Origin: Acidobacteriota bacterium
GTDB taxonomy: Bacteria > Acidobacteriota > Blastocatellia > Pyrinomonadales > Pyrinomonadaceae
NCBI GenBank assembly: GCA_016718135.1
Contig: JADKEF010000019.1
Coordinates: 124,001-188,000 of the forward strand
DNA: 64,000 bases
Direction: 5' to 3'
Shown here: piece by piece, positions 27,458 to 36,687 of the stretch
Position numbering within the stretch: position 1 is the stretch's first letter
Layout: the number at the start of each line of letters is the position of its first letter
Program-made: the position numbers and the translations under genes
The notes under the pieces: generated by a model
Seen by the model: the letters and a program-made list of their open reading frames with translations, nothing else
Database searches by the model: none
Told to the model about the DNA's origin: nothing

Positions 27458-28546
27458 CTACGGCTTTGTCGGGGTCGAGGTAGGTTTTGCCGAACCTCCG
27501 TCGGCTGTTCGGCCCGCTCGGGTGACGGCAATTCGTTTCTGAGCATTCGGGCCGTCGGCAACCTGAACACGGATCTGGCGGTATGTTCCGTCTCGCTTGT
27601 CGTTCGATGGGATGTAGCCGATCGAGTACTGGGTGCGAAGTTCGCTTGAGATCTCTTGTGCGAGACTTGGTAGTTCACCCGCCGACTTAGGGAAGTAGGC
27701 TTTGCCGCCGGATTCTGCGGCGATGCGCTCGAGGAAAGCCTTTGCCTGGCCCTGTGGGCTCTTCTTGATGAAGCCGCCTTCTTTGCTAAGATCCTCGATG
27801 AACCCGATCACGTATATCTGAACCTCTGATTCGCGAAGAAGTTCGAACAACTGTTTTTCGTTGTAATAGCTGTTTCGGTCTTCGCCGTCGGTCACGAGGA
27901 TCAAAGCACGACGTTTACCTACATCGGTTTTCTTAGTCCGTTCGTACTCATCGATATTCTCAACAGCAAGGTAGATTGCGTCGATAACGGCAGTCTGGCC
28001 GCCTTCGATATACAAATTATCAAGAGCGTCATTAAGATCAGCCTTATTGCCGGTGAAGGGCTGTTCGATCTCGATCTTGTCGCGGCCGACAAATCGGATG
28101 ATGAGCGTTTCGTCGTCTGGTTTGTTGGTATTGACCAAAACCTTGCCGGCCTCGACGACCTTGTCGAGCTGCTGACGCATCGAACCCGAGTTGTCGATGA
28201 CGATGCCGTAGTTTGTCGGGACTTCTGACTTAGAAAAGAAGTCGATCTCCTGCACAACACCATCCTCAAGAATCTTGAACTCACCCTGCGCAATGTTGTT
28301 CACCGGCCGGTTGTTGCGGTCGATGACGCGGACATTCAGGTTGACCAACTCGGTGTCAATCTTAATGACCTCGTCGTCCGGGGTTGGCGATGGCTTGATC
28401 GTAGGGGCGACCGCCGGCGTAGCGGTGGCTGTGGCAGTCGGAGTGGGCGTTTTTACCTGTGCGAAACTCGACGTTTCACCCCCGAGGGAAACCCCGATAC
28501 CTGCCAAAAATGCGGTTGCTGTGAGGATAAAGGCTATTCTTTTCAT
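27458..28546 (-). CDS. VWFA-related secreted protein (acidobacterial type), first
   Basis: 362 residues. Signal peptide, Thr/Pro/Ala-rich stretch (about 30-55), then VNLNVRVIDRNNRPVNNIA and a VWA domain with the MIDAS motif DNSGSMRQQ and DGEDRNSYYNEKQ. The C-terminal part has TQYSIGYIPSNDKRDGTYRQ, typical of the VWFA-related domain that is abundant in Acidobacteriota. It ends in a Thr/Pro tail. Probably an exported protein binding ligands through a metal ion. It follows a paralog at 28572 on the same strand. Confidence 0.88.
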   Translation of the reverse strand: MKRIAFILTATAFLAGIGVSLGGETSSFAQVKTPTPTATATATPAVAPTIKPSPTPDDEVIKIDTELVNLNVRVIDRNNRPVNNIAQGEFKILEDGVVQEIDFFSKSEVPTNYGIVIDNSGSMRQQLDKVVEAGKVLVNTNKPDDETLIIRFVGRDKIEIEQPFTGNKADLNDALDNLYIEGGQTAVIDAIYLAVENIDEYERTKKTDVGKRRALILVTDGEDRNSYYNEKQLFELLRESEVQIYVIGFIEDLSKEGGFIKKSPQGQAKAFLERIAAESGGKAYFPKSAGELPSLAQEISSELRTQYSIGYIPSNDKRDGTYRQIRVQVADGPNAQKRIAVTRAGRTADGGSAKPTSTPTKP

Positions 28547-28571
28547 TCTAACGACCTAGAAAGACGTAATA

Positions 28572-29543
28572 CTAGCGTAAATTCGAATTCGGCGAGGCAT
28601 AATAGCCTTCACGCGACCGCACGGTTAGACGCGGCAAACCCCTTGGGGGTTTTATCTTAACTTTCACCTTACGCCATTTTCCATCCGGTTGGAAGTCTTT
28701 TGGAATGTAGCCGATCGAGTACTGATTGCGGAGTTCCAGAGCAATGCGCTCAAAGATCTCATCCATTTCAATATCGGTTTGCGGATAAAATGATTTTCCA
28801 CCGGTCACCGACGATAGTTCATCAAGGAATGCCTGTCCCTGAAGGCCGAGAGCGTTTCCCGAGTCCCCGCGATCCATGATGCCGACTGCATAGGTGACAA
28901 CATCGGATTCTTTCATCAATCGCCGAACCTCACCAAAATTATACCGTGAGGCGTTGTCTTGTCCGTCCGAAATGATGAGCATCGCCCTTTTCTGATGCGT
29001 GCCTCGCGTGACCCTTTCTACGCCTAAATAGACCGCGTCATACAATGCTGTGTTTTCCTTCGGTTTAACGAGCGTTAGCTTTCGCAGAACCGCGTCTCCA
29101 TCGCGGGTTCTGTCCATGAGCAACTGAGCTCGATTATTGAACGCGATCAGAAAGTACTCATCGGAAGGATGACTGGTACCAATAAAGCGTTCTAGAGCTT
29201 TGCGTGCCTTTCCTATCTTCTCACCGCTCATCGAACCCGAGACATCAAACAGGATCCCGATCGAAACCGGTGCGTCCGCATCGCTAAAATAGGTGATCTC
29301 CTGTTCCTGATTATTGTCGAATATCGTAAAGGCGCTCTTATTGAGGCCTGAGACGTAGCGACCGTAAGGATCTGTTACCGTCAGGGTTAGGGAGACAAGA
29401 TCCGTCTTTACGCGTATACGCTCGTCGGGGTCATCGGGCACCGGAGTCGGGGTCGCGTTTTGTGCAAGAGCGGTGACCGAGAGGGCTAGCGCAATAAACA
29501 AGTTAGCGAACAGGCGTTCGAGACTGAAACGGAGAGTTTGCAT
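28572..29543 (-). CDS. VWFA-related secreted protein (acidobacterial type), second
   Basis: 323 residues from the ATG at 29543. Same layout as the downstream gene: signal peptide, VSLTLTVTDPYGRYVSGL, VWA domain with MIDAS DVSGSMSGEK, DGQDNASRYNFGEVR, and NQYSIGYIPKDFQPDGKWRK. The two genes are tandem paralogs separated by 25 bases and probably form one transcript. The proteins may act together in the envelope; no partner is evident. Confidence 0.87.
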   Translation of the reverse strand: MQTLRFSLERLFANLFIALALSVTALAQNATPTPVPDDPDERIRVKTDLVSLTLTVTDPYGRYVSGLNKSAFTIFDNNQEQEITYFSDADAPVSIGILFDVSGSMSGEKIGKARKALERFIGTSHPSDEYFLIAFNNRAQLLMDRTRDGDAVLRKLTLVKPKENTALYDAVYLGVERVTRGTHQKRAMLIISDGQDNASRYNFGEVRRLMKESDVVTYAVGIMDRGDSGNALGLQGQAFLDELSSVTGGKSFYPQTDIEMDEIFERIALELRNQYSIGYIPKDFQPDGKWRKVKVKIKPPRGLPRLTVRSREGYYASPNSNLR

Positions 29544-29757
29544 AGTATCGCCAACCAAGGTCTGTATAGTCTAAATTCTATTGAACACAGACAATTTCCA
29601 CAAGATAAATCTAGGATGTAGTCAGGTTGCCGTTGGTTGTTTTAGTTTCAAAAAAAAAACTGAATCTTATCTTGCTGCAACAATGCGGCCGAGTCAGCGT
29701 GATATAATTCGGCCTAAAGCTAGGTACCGAAGTGCGCCTTTTGCATCGTACGTTTTT

Positions 29758-30993
29758 ATGACCGAGTTCATTTGTCGTCTGGGAACGCCATCCGGCGAGA
29801 TCGTCACCCGAATCGTTGAGGCTTCCGGAGCTGCCGAGGCTCGCTCGCGCCTTGAGGGCGAGGGCTTCCGTGTTTTTGCCGTCTCAAATGCGGGGGAAGG
29901 CCTGTCGGCAATGATGTCCCTCGGCGGCAATAAAAAGGGAAAGGTCAAGCAATCGGATTTTCTCTTATTCAACCAACAGCTTTCCGCCCTTTTGAGGGCA
30001 GGAATTCCGGTGCTACAGGCGATCGGGCTACTAAAGACTCGGGCAGGCTCGGCAAATCTTCGTGCCGTGCTCACCGATGTCGAAGAGAAGATCAAGAATG
30101 GTGTGCCTCTGTCCGAAGCCTTTGAAGCTCAGGGCATGTTCCCGCGCATCTATACGGCATCGTTGCTTGCCGGCGAAAAAAGCGGTGCTCTCGATGACGT
30201 TCTTTCCCGTTTCGTCACGTATCTGCGGCGCAGCGTTGCGGTATCGCGGAAATTACGTGGAGCCCTCGCCTACCCTGCCTTCCTTCTGCTGGCTGCGGTG
30301 ATCATGGTCGCGTTCCTGACCCTTTATATCGTGCCTCGAATGTCCGACCTCTTCAAAAGCCTTGCGGCCAATCGCTCGTTGCCGACTGTAACATTGGCAG
30401 TTCTGTGGGTTTCGAATGCGATCGTAAACAATATACTTTGGCTCGGACCGTTGTTGATCATTGTCGGCCTGGCGATTTTCGTGTGGCTACGCACCGAGAG
30501 TGGAAAACTCGTTTTGCACAAGGCGTTACTCAAAATACCGATCGCTGGGCAGTTGATCCGCAATATGGCGACTGCCCAGATGACGCGTTCGATGTCAACG
30601 CTCTTATCTGGCGGTATTACGGTGCCGGATTCATGGGATATTTCGTCTCAGTCGATCAATAATCTCGAACTCAGGCGTCGCAGCCAAAACGTTCTGCCAA
30701 TGATCCGCGAGGGACGCAGTTTTACTGACGCTCTGGAAATGGCCAACTGGGTGCCGCCGCTTGGCCTTGATATGATCGGGATCGGCGAAAAATCGGGTAG
30801 TTTGCGCGAGATGCTCGACGAAGTTGCCGAATTTTATGATGCCGAGGCCGAGGTGCGGTTGGAGCAGTTTACGACGCTTCTAGAGCCGATGATCCTGCTT
30901 GTAATGGCGGCCGTTGTGGTGACGATCCTGCTGGCGATCTATCTGCCGATCATCCAGATGATCTCGGCTGGTCCGACGAGCGGACGAAGATAA
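29758..30993 (+). CDS. pilC: Type IV pilus/type II secretion inner-membrane platform protein (PilC/GspF)
   Basis: 411 residues from the ATG at 29758; the longer frame to 29581 runs through non-coding DNA with a poly-A tract. Two T2SSF domains: about 70-195 (FNQQLSALLRAGIPVLQAIG, GEKSGALDDVLSRFVTYL) and about 275-400 (MATAQMTRSMSTLLSGGITV, GEKSGSLREMLDEVAEFYD), with three membrane helices including the C-terminal LLVMAAVVVTILLAIYLPI. It is the platform on which the ATPase acts. The ATPase gene follows after seven bases. Pilus or secretion use cannot be told apart here. Confidence 0.92.
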   Translation: MTEFICRLGTPSGEIVTRIVEASGAAEARSRLEGEGFRVFAVSNAGEGLSAMMSLGGNKKGKVKQSDFLLFNQQLSALLRAGIPVLQAIGLLKTRAGSANLRAVLTDVEEKIKNGVPLSEAFEAQGMFPRIYTASLLAGEKSGALDDVLSRFVTYLRRSVAVSRKLRGALAYPAFLLLAAVIMVAFLTLYIVPRMSDLFKSLAANRSLPTVTLAVLWVSNAIVNNILWLGPLLIIVGLAIFVWLRTESGKLVLHKALLKIPIAGQLIRNMATAQMTRSMSTLLSGGITVPDSWDISSQSINNLELRRRSQNVLPMIREGRSFTDALEMANWVPPLGLDMIGIGEKSGSLREMLDEVAEFYDAEAEVRLEQFTTLLEPMILLVMAAVVVTILLAIYLPIIQMISAGPTSGRR

Positions 30994-31000
30994 TTTTCAA

Positions 31001-32695
31001 ATGAGCGAACAAGTAACGACAACCGAAGCAACAATAGTAGCGATCCCGACGGTCGAAGTATCCAGCTTTCTCGAAAAAGATCCACCCGAGGTGGTTGAGG
31101 CGAAGGCTCTTGCGATGCGTTATCGCATGCCCTACATCGACCTCCTTCCGGCCGAAGGGCCGTCCCCTGTGGATGTTGAAGAACTGGCACGCATTCCAGT
31201 CGAGTTAATGCTGCGCAACCAGTTCGTCCCGCTTCATCGCGAAGGCAATGACATGCATGTCGCAATGGCAGATCCGACGAACCTGGAAAGGCTTGATGAA
31301 CTTGAGAACGTACTCAATGTTCGTATCGTGCCGCACGTTGCGACTGCGGGTGCTATCGACGTTGTCCTTCGCAAGGGCGATTCTACACAGCGCGTTCTCC
31401 AGGAAGCAGCATCTGGTTTTAAAATGTCTCTTCTAAAAGAGACAGAAAACGGCGACGAAGTGCTCGATCTCGACCGACTGGCATCGGATACAGAGATGTC
31501 ACCGATCATCAAGCTAGTTGATACCGTGCTCTACAATGCAATGGAATCCAGATCGTCGGATATTCACATCGAGGCCGGTGACCGTGACGTACGGGTTAAA
31601 TTCCGAATTGACGGTGCTCTCTACCAGAAAGTCGATCCGATCGACATCGCATTTCATCAGACACTCATCTCGCGTATCAAGGTTATGTCGGAACTCGACA
31701 TTGCCGAACGCCGCGTTCCACAGGACGGACGTTTTCGTGTTCGCTACAAAGGGCGAACGGTCGATTTTCGTGTTTCGATCCTGCCATCCGCGTATGGCGA
31801 GAATTGCGTTATTCGTATTCTCGACAAAGAGCAGATCTCGGAGGAATTCAAGAATCTCAGCCTCGACGTGGTTGGATTTGATCCGGAAGACATAGCGAGA
31901 TTTCGCCTTTACATTAAAGAGCCCTATGGCATGGTTCTCGTCACGGGCCCAACTGGTTCGGGTAAAACGACGACGCTTTACGGTGCACTCAATGAGATCC
32001 GTGCGGAGGAAGACAAGATCATTACGATCGAAGATCCCGTCGAGTATCAGCTACAGGGCATCATGCAGATCCCCGTCAACGAGAAGAAGGGGCTCACCTT
32101 TGCTCGTGGTCTCAGGTCTATTCTGCGACATGACCCCGACAAGGTGATGGTCGGAGAGATCCGCGATGAAGAGACGGCTCAGATCGCGATCCAATCGGCA
32201 CTTACCGGTCACCTTGTGTTTACAACCGTTCACGCCAATAACGTTATTGACGTTATCGGCCGATTTATCAATATGGGTGTTGAGCCGTACAACTTCGTTT
32301 CGGCTCTAAACTGCGTTCTTGCTCAACGCCTGGTGCGAATGCTCTGTCCGATCTGCAAGAAGCACTACGAGCCGACGGATGAGCAATTGTCCGAATCGGG
32401 AATGGTACGCTCGCTATTACCCGAGGGCCAAGAATTCTATCGTAGCGTTGGTTGTGATGCGTGTAACCACACGGGTTATCGCGGCCGAACGGCGATACAT
32501 GAGCTTCTTGATATGTCCGACCCGATCCGCGAGATGATCATCGAACGCCGTCCTGGCTCGGAGATCCGACGCCAAGCGGAGAAGGAAGGCCTGAAATCCC
32601 TCCGTGAATCCGCGGTCAAGAAGGTCTTTCTCGGATTGACCACGCTCCATGAGATCAACCGCGTTACGTTTGTCGAAGAGATCGGAAAGATCTAG
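31001..32695 (+). CDS. pilB: Type IV pilus assembly/type II secretion ATPase (PilB/GspE)
   Basis: 564 residues. An N-terminal MshEN-type domain (about 25-150) is followed by a linker and the ATPase domain. Motifs: IHIEAGDRDVRVKFRIDG, Walker A GPTGSGKTTTLYGAL with Lys322, Walker B region VMVGEIRDEETAQIAIQSAL, and the HLVFTTVHANN histidine box. Two cysteine pairs (CPICKKHYEP and CDACNHTGYRGR) form the zinc site of extension ATPases. It powers assembly of a pilus or pseudopilus from the cytoplasmic face and is coupled to the preceding PilC/GspF gene. Confidence 0.94.
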   Translation: MSEQVTTTEATIVAIPTVEVSSFLEKDPPEVVEAKALAMRYRMPYIDLLPAEGPSPVDVEELARIPVELMLRNQFVPLHREGNDMHVAMADPTNLERLDELENVLNVRIVPHVATAGAIDVVLRKGDSTQRVLQEAASGFKMSLLKETENGDEVLDLDRLASDTEMSPIIKLVDTVLYNAMESRSSDIHIEAGDRDVRVKFRIDGALYQKVDPIDIAFHQTLISRIKVMSELDIAERRVPQDGRFRVRYKGRTVDFRVSILPSAYGENCVIRILDKEQISEEFKNLSLDVVGFDPEDIARFRLYIKEPYGMVLVTGPTGSGKTTTLYGALNEIRAEEDKIITIEDPVEYQLQGIMQIPVNEKKGLTFARGLRSILRHDPDKVMVGEIRDEETAQIAIQSALTGHLVFTTVHANNVIDVIGRFINMGVEPYNFVSALNCVLAQRLVRMLCPICKKHYEPTDEQLSESGMVRSLLPEGQEFYRSVGCDACNHTGYRGRTAIHELLDMSDPIREMIIERRPGSEIRRQAEKEGLKSLRESAVKKVFLGLTTLHEINRVTFVEEIGKI

Positions 32696-32764
32696 ATGCA
32701 AGATGACGTGTACGAAGGCGTTCATTTGATGGTAGCAACGTAATTCGATCAGGAGACCAAATCG

Positions 32765-33323
32765 ATGAGAGCTCACATCTTCGCCTTCTTTATTACGCTC
32801 ACCATTGTGTCGACCGGCTTTGCACAGATGTCTGGAAACCCCGATAACTGGTGTCGCGAGGGCCTGTTTACCCGCGAAACGAAAGATTTTGGTGTAGGAT
32901 TTGTGAAGGCCGCGAGGACCAGCTTTCACGATGATCAAAAAACAAATTGCCCTACAGCGGCGGGATGCAAAACCACTTCCTACGTGGTCAAAGGCGACAC
33001 AATAATCACTAATAAGAAGTTCGGTGCGTTCACGTGCGGCTGGTTTACTTCGTCGAAAGGCGGCGTGAAGGTTGGTTGGTTGAGGACGGCCGACCGATGC
33101 GATGTGGAAAGGGCTTGGCGACAATGTCCACATTGGCGAACTGGACGGCAGATTTCCGCACAAAGACGGCGTGCTTGAATATTCCGACGGCGACAGCGAA
33201 TTCGATTGCAAGGCAACCATGCAGTTGGCTGTCGAGCGATTTCTGATCGTGGCCGACAACGGCAATTGCGGTGGGGCGAATGTCTCATTTTCCGGCATTT
33301 ACCGTAAGGTCAATAAGAAATAG
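32765..33323 (+). pseudogene. Secreted Cys-containing protein, frameshifted
   Basis: A signal peptide (MRAHIFAFFITLTIVSTGFA) opens a frame that ends early at 33178, while the continuation (LGDNVHIGELDG to YRKVNKK) lies in another frame up to 33323. The switch is near 33101-33111 at gtggaaaggg, so one inserted base in the AAA or GGG run would explain it. The joined product would be about 185 residues with several cysteines (WCREG, CPTAAGCKTTSY, FTCGWF, FDCKAT, GNCGG) and an SH3-like SSKGGVKVGWL block. Function unknown. Confidence 0.65.
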
Positions 33324-33333
33324 CCGTTTTTAC

Positions 33334-34248
33334 TTACCCCTCAGAGATAATTCGAGCATAAACGCCGGCGTCTACGTTACCGCCGCTCACTACAACGCAC
33401 ACTTTTTGCCCGCGAAAACGTTCCTGATCGGCAAGGACCGCTCCGAGACTTAATGCACCGGTTGGTTCTGATTTGAGATTGACAAGTCCGAAGTAAAGCC
33501 GCAGTGCTTTTGCGGTAAGTTCATCGGGAACTTCGATTATTCCGGCGGTTCCTGTCTTTATTATTTCCCAATTTAACTTACCAAGCTGCAGCGTCCGTGC
33601 GCCGTCGGCGATGGTCATTGGTTCGGTTTCGTTGGCGACGATCTCGCCGGCGGCGAGCGAACGTGCGGCGTCATTGCCGAGTTTCGGTTCGGCGCCGTAA
33701 ACCGGCGTCTGCTTTCCGTTGCGGCAGAACGAAGAGATAACACCGGAGATCATACCGCCGCCGCCGACTGGGACGATCACGGCGTCGAAATCGCGCACGG
33801 CGATCTCATCGCCGAGCGTCGAATTGCCGTCGATCACGAACTTGTCGTCGTAAGGACTGGCGAAATACGCATCCGGCATTTGTGCTTTGAGTTGAGCGAC
33901 GCGATCGTTGCGGCTGACCTTGGTCACGTCGATGAGATCGACGGTTGCGCCAAAACCGCGAACCGCGTCGATCTTCACCTGAGCAGAAGTCACGGGCATG
34001 ATGACGGTACACTTCTTGCCGAGCAATTTACAGGCGTACGCCAAAGCCTGACCGAAGTTTCCCGAAGAGGCGGTCAATATCTCGTCATTATCCACATTAA
34101 GTGCCAGATTGTACCCTGCCCGAAATTTGAAGCTGCCGGTGTGTTGAAAGGTCTCGGTGGCGATGGTGATATCGAGCCCGAAATGGTCGCGGAGCTTTGC
34201 GGATTCGATAAAGGTCGTCGGCCGGATCGCGTCGTGGAGTGATTTCAT
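33334..34248 (-). CDS. Threonine/serine dehydratase-like PLP enzyme
   Basis: 304 residues from the ATG at 34248. The open frame continues upstream to 34713 only by running through the hairpin at 34260-34344 and antisense to gnd, so that start is rejected. It belongs to the fold-type II PLP family: HTGSFKFRAG with the PLP lysine, SSGNFGQALAYA, the phosphate loop VPVGGGGM, and the C-terminal CVVVSGGN. It is a little shorter than catabolic threonine dehydratases and lacks a regulatory domain. Likely substrates are Thr, Ser or 3-hydroxyaspartate. It is divergent from gnd. Confidence 0.88.
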   Translation of the reverse strand: MKSLHDAIRPTTFIESAKLRDHFGLDITIATETFQHTGSFKFRAGYNLALNVDNDEILTASSGNFGQALAYACKLLGKKCTVIMPVTSAQVKIDAVRGFGATVDLIDVTKVSRNDRVAQLKAQMPDAYFASPYDDKFVIDGNSTLGDEIAVRDFDAVIVPVGGGGMISGVISSFCRNGKQTPVYGAEPKLGNDAARSLAAGEIVANETEPMTIADGARTLQLGKLNWEIIKTGTAGIIEVPDELTAKALRLYFGLVNLKSEPTGALSLGAVLADQERFRGQKVCVVVSGGNVDAGVYARIISEG

Positions 34249-34259
34249 AAAACAAGAGA

Positions 34260-34344
34260 TTAACGCAAAGTCGCAAAGTCGCAAAGACGCAAAGAAAAGC
34301 TCATCCGGTCTTTGCGACTTACCGTCTTTGCGTCTTTGCGTTAA
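34260..34344. repeat. Word-repeat inverted repeat (cgcaaag words)
   Basis: Arms of 35 bases at 34260-34294 and 34310-34344 pair at about 30 positions. Each arm consists of four or five copies of the word cgcaaag with one or two variable bases between copies. It fills the divergent spacer between the dehydratase and gnd, ending nine bases before the gnd ATG. Confidence 0.85.
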
Positions 34345-34353
34345 GATTTCCGT

Positions 34354-35758
34354 ATGAAAGCACATTTCGGAATGATCGGGCTCGGGACAATGGGCCGCAA
34401 TTTTCTCTTGAATATCGCGGAGCAAGGAATAAGCGGCGTTGGTTATGACCTTGATGCAGCGAAAGCGCGAGCTTCTTCTGAAGGAAGGTGCTGGATTGCC
34501 GCTTGCGGTTGGCGAGAGCCTTGCCGATTTCCTTTCCAAGCTCGAATCGCCGCGTAATATCATGCTCCTCGTGCCCGCCGGGCCGATCGTTGACAGTGTG
34601 ATCGCCGAGCTTCTGCCGCATCTCGACGATGACGATCTGATCATCGACGGCGGAAACTCGCATTTCACCGACACCGATCGCCGAATGGCCGAGGCGAAAG
34701 GCGTCGGATTCATGGGAATCGGCGTCAGCGGCGGCGAAGAAGGTGCTCGTCACGGAGCGTCGATCATGCCGGGAGGCAAACGCGAGCATTACGACCGGAT
34801 CGCGGCGACTTTGCAGGCGGTTTCCGCCAAAGTTAACGGCGAACCGTGCGTTGCCTACATGGGAGCGGGCAGCGCCGGGCATTTTGTCAAAATGGTTCAC
34901 AACGGTATCGAGTACGGAATGATGCAGTTGCTGGCCGAAACGTACGATTTCATGCAGCACTCGCTGCGGATGGAATCGACCGAGATGCACCGCACCTTTG
35001 CCGAGTGGAACAGCGGCGAGCTTAATTCGTTTCTTGTCGAGATAACGGCACAGGTTCTGAGGAAGACCGACGTCGAGACCGGCAAGCCGCTGGTTTCCGT
35101 CATTCTCGACACCGCCGGGCAAAAGGGCACAGGTAAATGGACGTCGCAGGCTGCGATGGATCTCGGAGTTCCGATCCCGACGATCGACAGCGCGGTCACG
35201 ATGCGTCAGATCTCGGCACGAAAGGCGGCGAGGATAAAGATCTCGGGCGAGTATCAGGGCATGCGGACGTCATCCGATGCGGGCAGGTCGAGAACTTCCG
35301 TCGGCGAACTAAAAGACGCGTTGTTCTGTGCGTTCATCCTGACCTATGCTCAGGGAATGTCGCTTTTGCAGGCGGCATCTGCTGAAAAAAGCTTCGGACT
35401 CGATCTGGCTGAGATCGCGCGGATCTGGCGCGGCGGATGCATTATCCGTTCGCAGCTGCTCGAAGGTATCCGCAAAGCCTATTCGGCCCAACCGGATCTC
35501 GAAAGCCTGCTTCTGGACAAAGCTTTCTCCAACATCCTGAACACACGTTCCGGCTCTCTCCGAAAGGCGGTCGTCGCGTTCAACGAATCCGGCACGCCCG
35601 CCGCCTGTTTCTCATCGGCACTCGCATATTTCGACGCCTTCCGCACCGAACGCCTGCCCGCCAACCTCATCCAGGCCCAACGCGACCTCTTCGGCGCCCA
35701 CACCTACCAACGCACCGACAAAGAAGGAACGTTCCACACCGCGGATTGGGAAAAATAA
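34354..35758 (+). pseudogene. gnd: 6-phosphogluconate dehydrogenase (decarboxylating), one frameshift in this sequence
   Basis: The first 39 codons (MKAHFGMIGLGTMGRNFLLN, the NADP-binding start) are in one frame; from about 34471 the rest is in another. Removing one base near 34471 gives a 467-residue enzyme, the normal length. The rest has LIIDGGNSHFTDTDRR, GIGVSGGEEGARHGASIMPG, the catalytic block GHFVKMVHNGIEYGMMQ, and the C-terminal GTFHTADW tail. It makes ribulose-5-phosphate and NADPH in the pentose phosphate pathway. Apart from the break it looks fully conserved, so a sequence error or very recent mutation is likely. Confidence 0.88.
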
Positions 35759-35768
35759 CCCGCCGCCG

Positions 35769-35839
35769 TTGCGGACTCATGGCTGAGCAGTGCGGTGAAT
35801 GGAAGGAACAGGATCGTGCGAATCGTATTGCATTATAAA
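35769..35839. repeat. Repeat segment C, copy 1
   Basis: About 71 bases, highly similar to 39425-39495; the block atggctgagcagtgcggtga is identical (35779-35798 and 39434-39453). On the minus strand it corresponds to the signal-peptide coding start of the broken gene at 39321-39482, but here the start codon is ACG and the frame runs into the end of gnd. It is therefore a gene fragment. Confidence 0.75.
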
Positions 35840-36444
35840 CGGCGAAGTTCACGGTTTGCGTTTGAGAAGACGCGGAAGGCAGAGCGGAGAAATAGACAGA
35901 CCAGTGCAAGAGCAATGATAAGATCGGGCCATCCTGACTGTGTGAACCAAACTGCGCCAGCAGCTATGAATACTGAAATGTTAGAGGCAATATCGTTGCG
36001 CGAGCATTCCCAGACCGAACTCATATTCACATCGTCTGATTTGTGCCGGGTGAGTAAGTACAGGCAGATCGAATTACCGATAAGAGCAAGCAAACTCACC
36101 ACGCCCATAATTTCGAAGATCGGGACATTCGGAACGATCAGTTTATAAATAACCTGACCAAGCACGACTATCGCAGCGAGTAATATTAGCGAACCTTTGA
36201 ATAAAGCGACCTTCGCTTTGGCCCGCGTAGACTGATAGACGGCGTATAGGCTCAGGCCGTAGGTTAACGCGTCGCCAAGGTTGTCGAGCGAATCGGACAA
36301 TAGCGCGGTTGACCCAGCGTAAATGCCCGCGCCGGTCCCCGCAACAAACATTGCCACGTTGATCCCAAGAACTATCTTCAGCGTCGAACTCTGCTTCTCA
36401 CGCAAAGCCTCGATTGCGCAATCATCTTCACAACAAGCACCCAT
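35833..36444 (-). CDS. Cation efflux family (CDF) transporter, membrane domain only
   Basis: 203 residues from the ATG at 36444; the frame continues to 36486 into repeat segment A and is not preferred. Five to six membrane helices. The first metal site is visible in LLSDSLDNLGDALTYG. In the second, where CDF proteins have HxxxD, this protein has SSVWECSRNDIASN, with Cys in the His place. The C-terminal cytosolic dimer domain is missing. The start MGACCEDDCA is Cys-rich and may bind metal. It is likely a zinc, cobalt or related divalent metal carrier in the inner membrane. The 3' end overlaps repeat segment C. Confidence 0.8.
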   Translation of the reverse strand: MGACCEDDCAIEALREKQSSTLKIVLGINVAMFVAGTGAGIYAGSTALLSDSLDNLGDALTYGLSLYAVYQSTRAKAKVALFKGSLILLAAIVVLGQVIYKLIVPNVPIFEIMGVVSLLALIGNSICLYLLTRHKSDDVNMSSVWECSRNDIASNISVFIAAGAVWFTQSGWPDLIIALALVCLFLRSAFRVFSNANRELRRL

Positions 36445-36465
36445 AATCGTCCTAGAATTGCCTCG

Positions 36466-36564
36466 AAAAACTAATTGTTTCCTCAAACCTCAGCAAACAC
36501 AAGCTAAAAGCGGCGGTATTTTTGGGGGTTTTGTTTGGTGAACGGTGCGGGACGCGGGGAATTG
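36466..36564. repeat. Repeat segment A, copy 1
   Basis: 99 bases matching 39983-40081 at 96 positions. It lies 21 bases upstream of the CDF gene start; copy 2 lies 22 bases upstream of the gene at 39517-39960. Its likely role is a shared promoter/leader segment. Confidence 0.8.
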
Positions 36565-36583
36565 AGGCGTTAGGCCGTGCGTG

Positions 36584-36658
36584 CCACCGCCGTCCCCGCG
36601 AACGCCAGCGTCACCTCATCAAATCTACACGGCGTATTCTGCGGCATTGCGGATGTAT
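36584..36658. repeat. Repeat segment B, copy 1
   Basis: 75 bases matching 39362-39436 at 73 positions. On the minus strand it encodes PCRFDEVTLAFAGTAV, part of the broken secreted-protein gene also found at 39321-39482. Confidence 0.8.
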
Positions 36659-36687
36659 AACAATATCGGTCGCAGGAACAGACGGCC

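Noticed and set aside
34249..34713. N-terminal extension of the dehydratase
   Set aside because: It would be coded by the hairpin at 34260-34344 and antisense gnd, and the enzyme family starts at MKSLHDAIRP.
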